DNA from: Candidatus Nomurabacteria bacterium
Lineage (GTDB): Bacteria; Patescibacteriota; Minisyncoccia; Phycocordibacterales; UBA918
Reading direction: 5' to 3'
DNA: 10,765 nucleotides
Assembly (NCBI GenBank): GCA_943359405.1
Contig: CALRHO010000022.1
Location: forward strand, 1-10,765
The notes below the pieces were generated by a model. It made no database searches. It was given only the letters and a program-made list of their open reading frames with translations, and was not told where the DNA came from. Position numbers and translations under genes: made by a program. Positions 6,382-10,765 of this stretch are shown here, in pieces; the first letter of the stretch is position 1, and each line of letters starts with the position of its first letter.

Positions 6382-7605
6382 TTACGCGCGCAAGTATTGT
6401 ACCAGAGAACGATAGAGGTCGTAGACTTTAGTCGCCGCCTCCCGCCAGGATAACTGCTGGAGCTGTTGCTTCCCTTCCTGTACGAGCTGCCTGCGCATTA
6501 CCGGATAGCGCATCGCCGCCAAGATCTTATTAGCCATCTCATCCACATCCCAAAAATCAACTCGCAACACATGACTCATCACCTCGCCTACCCCTGACTG
6601 CTTAGAAATAAGTGACGGAGTACCATGTTGCAGCGCCTCCAGTGGCACCAGACCAAATGGTTCAGATACTGACGGCATCACCACCAAATCCGCGCTCTGA
6701 TACATTCGATCACGCTCATCTTCCCATAATGCTCCCGCAAAAATAACGTGCTGGGAAAGTCCCATTGCCCCAACCTGCTCGATAATCTGTCGCATCATGT
6801 CGCCCCATCCTGAGATTACAAACACTACCGACGGATCAACATCGACTACCCGCCGGGCAGCTCGCACAAAGTAGTCGACTCCTTTCTGAATAGTAATACG
6901 ACCGTGATAGAGAACAATGCGCTTCCCTTGCGCTTTGAGCTCTTGTAGCGTCTGCTCGTGCCGTGGTGGCTCATGTGTGTCACAGCCATTGTGGACAACC
7001 ACCACCTTCTCCGGCAACACTCCGTGTCGCTCGACAATGATGTTTTTAGTAAACTGACTAACTGTTACCACTCGATCTGCCAATGCAAAAGCTTCGCGTT
7101 CAATCTTGTAAATCTCCGGATCAACATTAGCACTGGCTGCCTGGTCAAACGAAGTGGCATGCACATGCAAAATCAAAGGCTTGCCACTCGCGAGTTTGGC
7201 TGCCACACCCGCAAGGTAGGAGGTCCAATCGTGCGCATGAATAACATCGAAGGTTTCTTCTTGAGCAATGAGTGAGGCCTGATGCGCAAAACGATGAGCC
7301 TCCTCTATGATGGTGCGCGAGCGAATGATTGGCTTGCCTTCACGGTCATAGCCAACAATAAAATGCACCAGGCTGCCTCCCTGGTGATACGGCTGGAGTA
7401 AGGACTCAACCTCACGGACTCGGACACGACGAGACTGGTCAGCAAATACAAAGCGAGCGCCACCTATTGTCTGCTGAGTTTTCGGGAGCACAAAAATCAC
7501 TTCGGCACCCGCTGCTACCAGTTCGCGGGTTAGCCCGTAACAAGCAACACCCAAACCTCCGTTCCGAGACGGTGGATAGTCCCAACCAAACGTGAGGATT
7601 CTCAT
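6382..7605 (-). CDS. GT4 family glycosyltransferase, glycogen-synthase-like
   Basis: The 407-residue product is a GT-B enzyme. The N-terminal domain opens with MRILTFGWDYPPSRNGGLG (1-19), where NGGLG corresponds to the donor-loop GGL motif of starch and glycogen synthases; HAHDW (123-127) follows. The C-terminal domain has YHGRITIQKGVDYF (233-246), with Arg236 and Lys241 in the usual donor-phosphate positions, and EPFGLVPLEAL (315-325) containing the E-x7-E pair Glu315/Glu323. Retaining GT4 enzymes use nucleotide sugars; its linkage to GH57 and GH15 makes an alpha-glucan synthase (UDP- or ADP-glucose donor) the most likely role. No transmembrane segment or signal peptide. The frame stays open to 7683, but the extra 26 residues are Arg-rich with no family match, so ATG 7605 is chosen. 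It heads the four-gene operon; I found no convincing promoter in 7606-7790. Confidence 0.9.
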   Translation of the reverse strand: MRILTFGWDYPPSRNGGLGVACYGLTRELVAAGAEVIFVLPKTQQTIGGARFVFADQSRRVRVREVESLLQPYHQGGSLVHFIVGYDREGKPIIRSRTIIEEAHRFAHQASLIAQEETFDVIHAHDWTSYLAGVAAKLASGKPLILHVHATSFDQAASANVDPEIYKIEREAFALADRVVTVSQFTKNIIVERHGVLPEKVVVVHNGCDTHEPPRHEQTLQELKAQGKRIVLYHGRITIQKGVDYFVRAARRVVDVDPSVVFVISGWGDMMRQIIEQVGAMGLSQHVIFAGALWEDERDRMYQSADLVVMPSVSEPFGLVPLEALQHGTPSLISKQSGVGEVMSHVLRVDFWDVDEMANKILAAMRYPVMRRQLVQEGKQQLQQLSWREAATKVYDLYRSLVQYLRA

Positions 7606-7733
7606 ACGTAATACAAGGAAAACCACTCGTGCAGGTACGCTGATATATCGGCGGTTTCGTGAGCCACGAGACCATGATATCACGGGTTTTTTAAGACCCT
7701 TTCCGTGACTGGAGTTTTACTGTGTATAGTGAG

Positions 7734-7743
7734 CTGCCGGCAG
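7734..7743. other. Perfect palindrome in the GT4 / rpmG divergent gap
   Basis: CTGCCGGCAG is a perfect 10-bp palindrome lying between the divergent starts of the GT4 operon and rpmG, 10 bases upstream of the rpmG -35 element. Two shorter palindromes, GATATATC (7642-7649) and TGATATCA (7675-7682), lie nearer GT4. A repressor operator is possible; chance cannot be excluded. Apart from these and the rpmG promoter, the 185-base gap holds nothing I can identify. Confidence 0.28.
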
Positions 7744-7752
7744 AGCGGTAGT

Positions 7753-7781
7753 TTGACGCAGGCCTAGTTTTTTGGTAGTCT
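7753..7781 (+). promoter_or_regulatory. rpmG promoter, extended -10, near-leaderless
   Basis: TTGACG (7753-7758), a 17-base spacer and TAGTCT (7776-7781) preceded by TGG (extended -10). The -10 hexamer itself is weak, but the -35, spacing and TGn make it convincing. Predicted transcription start is near 7788, only 3 bases before ATG 7791, so the message would be nearly leaderless; no Shine-Dalgarno site is present. Confidence 0.6.
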
Positions 7782-7790
7782 ACGGCCACT

Positions 7791-7970
7791 ATGTCACAAG
7801 ACTTACTGATAAAACTCGTGTCGGTTGGCGACAGCAAGGGTGTTGGAAAGGGCCACACGTACTACGTCCGCTACAACAATAAGACAAAAAAAGACCCTTC
7901 GAAAAAGCTCGAAATGAAGAAATTCAATCCTGTAGCAAAGAAGCATACCGTTTATAAGCAGAAAAAGTAG
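7791..7970 (+). CDS. rpmG: 50S ribosomal protein bL33
   Basis: A 59-residue protein starting MSQDLLIKLVSVGDSKGVGK and containing TYYVRYNNKT, KKLEMKKFNPVAKKHTVYK. This aligns closely with bL33 (E. coli: IKLVSS..GTGHFYTTTKNKR..PEKLELKKFDPV..H.IYKE). bL33 is a small protein of the large subunit near the E site. The CxxC zinc pairs found in one bL33 class are absent, so this is the cysteine-free (zinc-independent) type. About four extra residues (GDSKGV) sit before the GKGHTYY strand. The gene stands alone rather than beside rpmB or secE, with its own promoter and terminators. About 24% of residues are lysine, typical for the family. Confidence 0.93.
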   Translation: MSQDLLIKLVSVGDSKGVGKGHTYYVRYNNKTKKDPSKKLEMKKFNPVAKKHTVYKQKK

Positions 7971-8015
7971 TCGGGCGAACTGGTGCACAACAATTACTCG
8001 TTGCACTACTGAACT

Positions 8016-8055
8016 AGACCCTCGCGGGACAAATCCGTCCCACGTGGGTCTTTTT
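8016..8055 (+). terminator. Intrinsic terminator after rpmG
   Basis: AGACCC (8016-8021) pairs with GGGTCT (8046-8051), and GGGAC (8026-8030) pairs with GTCCC (8037-8041) around the loop AAATCC. The short internal segments between them can form two further C-G pairs. The stem runs into TTTT (8052-8055). A weaker hairpin (7983-8006, GTGCA/TGCAC plus AC/GT with a two-base bulge) precedes it in the 3' untranslated region. Confidence 0.82.
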
Positions 8056-8096
8056 CATAGTGCGCCTCGTACGTACAACACTCCAGCACGGCCTTT

Positions 8097-8124
8097 AAAA
8101 AAACTCCCTGAAGGGAGTTTTTTT
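8097..8124. terminator. Symmetric bidirectional terminator between rpmG and aldolase
   Basis: Seven A (8097-8103), CTCCC (8104-8108), loop TGAA, GGGAG (8113-8117) and seven T (8118-8124) form a symmetric hairpin that reads as an intrinsic terminator on both strands. It lies 20 bases past the aldolase stop on the minus strand and backs up the rpmG terminator on the plus strand. Confidence 0.88.
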
Positions 8125-8144
8125 GTTGCCACGTTTGTAAGAAG

Positions 8145-9173
8145 CTATTTCAATTTTGAGTCTTTACTGGCGTCGTACTGGCCCTGAGAGGCAAGACCGT
8201 TCATCATGACTGCATGGAGGAGCATCTTTTGTGCCTCGGGTATGTTCTCGGGCTTTCCTTGCCAGGTGAGCAGTACCGGTTCCTCAAGGGCACGAGAGTA
8301 CGAAAAGGTAATCGGCCATGGTTGTTCACCAATTCCTGCAATCGCATTCAGGTTCTCGGTCGCTCGCTTCGGGGTCTGACCACCCGAGAGGAATACAATA
8401 CCACCCACCTCATGTGGTACCGACATGTGAAAGGTACGAAGTGTAGCGTTTGCAATCTCACTAGGCGACGACTGTTCGGGGTACATATCGCCCGCAAGCA
8501 CCATTGACGACTTGAGAATAAGACCCCGCAAGTCAACTTTGTACTTTATGAGTGTATGAAAGAGTATCTGGAGTGTCCTCGTGGTTACCATTTCAGCGCG
8601 CGCAATATCATGATCACCGGCATAAAGCACCTCTGGCTCTACCATCGGCACAATGCCAGCCGCCTGGCAGAGCTGGGCGTAGCGTGCAAGCTGTACTGCA
8701 TTCATCTCGAGACTTTCTGTCGTTGGTAGCTTATCTTCATCAATAACAATAACGGCACGCCACTTAGCAAACCGAGCGCCCAGTTCGTAGTACTCGGTCA
8801 GTCGATTATCGAGTCCATCAAGCCCCTCAGTCACCACCTCACCTTTAAAGCCATGCAGGTCTTTGGTACCCAGGTCCACTTTGATACCAGGCAAAATACC
8901 CTTAGCCGTCAGTACATCTGGAAACGGTATACCATCATCGGTAAAATTTTTAATCGACGAATCGTACATGATGACACCCGAAAGGTACTCTTCAATGCCC
9001 GGTGCCGTAAAGAGTAGCTCCCGAAAATCCTGTCGGTGCTCGGGCTCATTCGGTAAATGCACCATCGCGAGGCGCTTACCGGCCGTCGCATCACTTTCGT
9101 CAGCAGCTAAAATTCCCTTGCCTGGCGCCATGAGCGCGGAGACGGTCTCGTACAACTTTGTGGCGTGTTTCAT
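8145..9173 (-). CDS. Class I fructose-bisphosphate aldolase
   Basis: From ATG 9173 the product has 342 residues and aligns with the animal/plant-type class I aldolases. Key positions: GKGILAADES (18-27, Asp25), Lys98 in GIKVD, AKWRAV (136-141, Lys137), VEPEVL (178-183, Glu179 and Glu181), the Schiff-base Lys221 in GLILKSSMV, and FLSGGQ (261-266). It cleaves fructose 1,6-bisphosphate to dihydroxyacetone phosphate and glyceraldehyde 3-phosphate, without a metal, in glycolysis or gluconeogenesis. The usual C-terminal Tyr of the vertebrate enzymes is missing; the tail ends KDSKLK. An in-frame ATG at 9197 lies upstream of the predicted -10 element (9184-9189) and adds eight residues without family support, so 9173 is preferred. 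It is a single-gene unit between its own promoter and the symmetric terminator. Glucose phosphates from the nearby glucan operon could feed this step. Confidence 0.94.
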   Translation of the reverse strand: MKHATKLYETVSALMAPGKGILAADESDATAGKRLAMVHLPNEPEHRQDFRELLFTAPGIEEYLSGVIMYDSSIKNFTDDGIPFPDVLTAKGILPGIKVDLGTKDLHGFKGEVVTEGLDGLDNRLTEYYELGARFAKWRAVIVIDEDKLPTTESLEMNAVQLARYAQLCQAAGIVPMVEPEVLYAGDHDIARAEMVTTRTLQILFHTLIKYKVDLRGLILKSSMVLAGDMYPEQSSPSEIANATLRTFHMSVPHEVGGIVFLSGGQTPKRATENLNAIAGIGEQPWPITFSYSRALEEPVLLTWQGKPENIPEAQKMLLHAVMMNGLASQGQYDASKDSKLK

Positions 9174-9183
9174 ACTGCTACTC

Positions 9184-9192
9184 AGTGTAGCA
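9184..9192 (-). promoter_or_regulatory. Extended -10 promoter of the aldolase gene, near-leaderless
   Basis: On the minus strand TGC is followed directly by TACACT (TGn plus -10 hexamer). Transcription would begin near 9177, leaving about 4 bases before ATG 9173. No -35 match at 16-18 bases is visible, as is common for extended -10 promoters. No Shine-Dalgarno site precedes the ATG. Confidence 0.5.
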
Positions 9193-9270
9193 AACACCGC
9201 ACAAACACAGACTGGACAACTGTGTGCAACTCAGTGATTTAGACGATAGATCCTAAGTGTCATAGTGCTG

Positions 9271-9356
9271 GCAGATGCAAGGCGTTGAGGCACAAACATA
9301 CGAGCCGTACTGGTGGGTACGGCGAGGTTTTTGTGTCGAAGACAACGAAGCAGATG
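9271..9356. repeat. Long imperfect palindrome bounded by GCAGATG repeats (REP/MITE-like)
   Basis: Three nested paired blocks share one axis: CGTTG (9283-9287) with CAACG (9343-9347), CACAAA (9291-9296) with TTTGTG (9330-9335), and GCCGTAC (9304-9310) with GTACGGC (9317-9323) around the loop TGGTGG. That makes 18 pairs separated by internal loops. The 7-base direct repeat GCAGATG occurs at both outer ends (9271-9277 and 9350-9356). The element fills the gap between the permease stop (9372) and the aldolase promoter. The layout resembles dispersed palindromic intergenic elements I recall from environmental bacterial genomes, but I cannot verify copy number. It may also act as an RNA hairpin at the end of the ABC operon; no T-run follows on the minus strand. 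Confidence 0.55.
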
Positions 9357-9371
9357 TCTGTGCTATGGCGC

Positions 9372-10133
9372 TTAGGCGCGGATCTTCCAACCGATTTTGA
9401 ATAAATGAGTCACCGTAAGTCCGAGCACGGTTACCAAACCCAGAATGACCACGAGACCAACCGTGGTGTTAGCTTCACTGTAGCCAATCATGCTACTACG
9501 TATACCGTCTGCGAAGTAGAAAAAGGGATTGAGTATCGTAATTTGTGCTGCCAGTGGTGGGAGCATCGTAATGGAGTAGAAAATACCACCGAGGTATGTG
9601 AGTGGTGTGATCACGAACGTATTAAGAGCCTGCAGCTGCTCAAACCCTTCTGCCCAGAGCGCTACAATAATTCCCAACATAGCAAAGATAGCCGAGATGG
9701 CGGCCACATAGAATACAAACGCGAGCGGATTCACGAGCGATACCGCACCAAACAAAAGACCAACTGCCAGAATGAGGAAGGACACCATCAGCGCCCGCGT
9801 CACCGCACTTCCCACAAACCCGAGGAGCATTTCAAAGTATGAAAATGGTGCAATTAAAATCTCTTCAATACCGCGGGTAAAGCGCATGAAGTAAAGCGCC
9901 GATGAGGCACTGGCAAAACTGGCATTAATAATCGAGAGCATAAGCACGCCCGGGAAGACAAACGTGATATACGGTACCCCAGCAAAGTCTTCAATCTTAG
10001 TACCAATGACAGTACCGAATATAAACAAATAGAGTGCAGCTGAAATCACGGGTGCAACCAGAGTTTGAATCACCACCCGCAGGGTGCGCTGTACCTCACG
10101 CCGAAACATGGTGTAGAGACCTATCCAGTTCAT
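9372..10133 (-). CDS. ABC-2 type transporter permease, YadH-like
   Basis: A 253-residue membrane protein with about six predicted helices (roughly 22-43, 54-75, 103-128, 135-160, 168-190, 225-246). It resembles E. coli YadH throughout: VIQTLVAPVISAALYLFIFG (21-40), the cytoplasmic coupling segment RGIEEILIAPFSYFE (87-101), and ITPLTYLGGIFYSITMLPPL (175-194) followed by LNPFFYFADGIRSSMIG, the ABC-2 signature region. Such permeases work as dimers with a cytoplasmic ATPase to export lipids, polysaccharides or drugs; the substrate here is unknown. Its ATG overlaps the ATPase stop (ATGA, 10130-10133), showing translational coupling. No terminator with a T-run follows, only the palindromic element starting 16 bases beyond the stop. 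Confidence 0.92.
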   Translation of the reverse strand: MNWIGLYTMFRREVQRTLRVVIQTLVAPVISAALYLFIFGTVIGTKIEDFAGVPYITFVFPGVLMLSIINASFASASSALYFMRFTRGIEEILIAPFSYFEMLLGFVGSAVTRALMVSFLILAVGLLFGAVSLVNPLAFVFYVAAISAIFAMLGIIVALWAEGFEQLQALNTFVITPLTYLGGIFYSITMLPPLAAQITILNPFFYFADGIRSSMIGYSEANTTVGLVVILGLVTVLGLTVTHLFKIGWKIRA

Positions 10134-10765
10134 GGTGCATCTTTCTTATCGTCGGCTCGGGTAATTTCCAGATAGGTATCTTCCACCGTCTTCCCATCTT
10201 TCATAAATTCTTCCTTGGTTCCACGCGCTACGATTTTACCGTGATTTATGATGGCAATTTCACGACACAGGTACTGAATTTCTTCAAGATAGTGCGAAGT
10301 CAAGATAATCGTCTTCCCCGCCTCATTAAGTTCTTTCAGATACGCCCACAGGTCGCGGCGTTGCTCGACATCGACACCCGCCGTTGGCTCATCGAGAATG
10401 AGGAGGTCAGGAGTATGTACGAGAGCCCGACCGAGCATCGCTCGGCGCTTGAGGCCACCTGAGAGTTTCTGAAATTTTACCTTCCGGTGCTTTTCAAGAT
10501 CAAACCGCGCAATCAGTTCATTTACCCGAGTGCGACGGGCCTCGGCCGGGATACCGTAGTAACCACCCATGTAATCCATGAGCTGCTCGGGGGTCGCAAA
10601 GATATCAACATTAAATTCCTGTGGAGAAAGGCCAACCTTCGTGCGCGCGATTTTATAGTCAGTCACCACATCAGTGCCATCGATGCGAATTTGTCCAGAG
10701 GTCGGCTGCGCGATACCAGTAATACAGTGAATGGTGGTCGACTTCCCTGCTCCGTTTGGGCCCAA
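10130..10765 (-). CDS. ABC transporter ATPase, YadG-like, N-terminus cut off
   Basis: The 211 visible codons begin inside the Walker A motif (LGPNGAGKSTT, right at the window edge), so roughly the first 35-40 residues lie outside. Visible in order: Q-loop GLSPQEFN, GGYYGI, signature LSGGLKRRAMLGRAL, Walker B with catalytic Glu in LLILDEPTAGVD, and the H-loop in LTSHYLEE. The set is complete for an active ATPase and closely follows E. coli YadG (same PQEFN, GYYG and LSGGxKRR segments). It pairs with the permease downstream, whose start overlaps its stop by four bases. The C-terminal tail is short and charged (TRADDKKDAP). The pair forms one exporter; substrate not identifiable. Confidence 0.93.
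   Translation of the reverse strand: MGPNGAGKSTTIHCITGIAQPTSGQIRIDGTDVVTDYKIARTKVGLSPQEFNVDIFATPEQLMDYMGGYYGIPAEARRTRVNELIARFDLEKHRKVKFQKLSGGLKRRAMLGRALVHTPDLLILDEPTAGVDVEQRRDLWAYLKELNEAGKTIILTSHYLEEIQYLCREIAIINHGKIVARGTKEEFMKDGKTVEDTYLEITRADDKKDAP

Noticed and set aside
7681..7707. Hairpin CACGG/CCGTG with an internal T-run as a terminator
   Set aside because: Five-base stem with a 17-base loop and a competing four-base inner stem; no gene upstream needs it on the plus strand and the minus strand lacks a trailing T-run.
9275..9400. 41-codon plus-strand frame (starts MQGVEAQTYEPYWWVRRG)
   Set aside because: It runs through the palindromic element and into the antisense of the permease end, with no ribosome site or promoter; the palindrome explains its odd composition.
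1..10765. CRISPR array, tRNA, rRNA or insertion sequence
   Set aside because: No regularly spaced direct repeats, cloverleaf, rRNA-like segment or transposase frame was recognised in any part of the window.

Overview
The window reads as chromosomal DNA from a streamlined bacterium using the standard bacterial code (TAA, TAG and TGA all serve as stops), with roughly balanced base composition. My best guess is Candidate Phyla Radiation (Patescibacteria). The reasons are compact operons, almost no Shine-Dalgarno sites, a cytoplasmic GT4 / GH57 / small-protein / GH15 glucan cluster, an animal-type class I aldolase and a minimal DEAD-box helicase. This is inference from gene content; no 16S gene or other lineage marker is present.

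Layout, plus strand left part: the 3' end of an ApbE-like flavin transferase gene (2-202) is followed by a good extended -10 promoter. A ~150-base leader with a hairpin comes next, then a DEAD-box RNA helicase with an N-terminal RGG-rich tail (to 1718). A 28-codon membrane mini-ORF (1747-1833) and truB (1835-2635) follow closely. truB ends tail to tail with the next operon, the two stop codons sharing TTAA.

Minus strand, 7605 down to 2632: a four-gene operon, GT4 glycosyltransferase, GH57 alpha-glucan-active enzyme, a DUF5752-like small protein with a basic tail, and GH15 glucoamylase-like hydrolase. None has a signal peptide. Together they look like a cytoplasmic module that builds, remodels and breaks down an alpha-glucan (glycogen-like) store.

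Plus strand, 7791-7970: rpmG (ribosomal protein bL33, 59 residues) with its own promoter only three bases upstream of the ATG and two intrinsic terminators behind it. The second terminator is symmetric and also serves the opposing aldolase gene. Minus strand right part: class I fructose-bisphosphate aldolase (9173-8145). Upstream of it lies an ~86-base imperfect palindrome bounded by GCAGATG direct repeats (9271-9356), which looks like a REP- or MITE-type element. A YadH-like ABC-2 permease (10133-9372) and its YadG-like ATPase (cut off by the window end) complete the window.

The glucan operon feeds glucose units toward glycolysis, where the aldolase acts; helicase, TruB and bL33 are RNA and ribosome functions. 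No tRNA, rRNA, CRISPR array or insertion sequence was seen. No gene-free stretch exceeds 300 bases; the gaps 203-398, 7606-7790, 7971-8144 and 9174-9371 are described under their sites.
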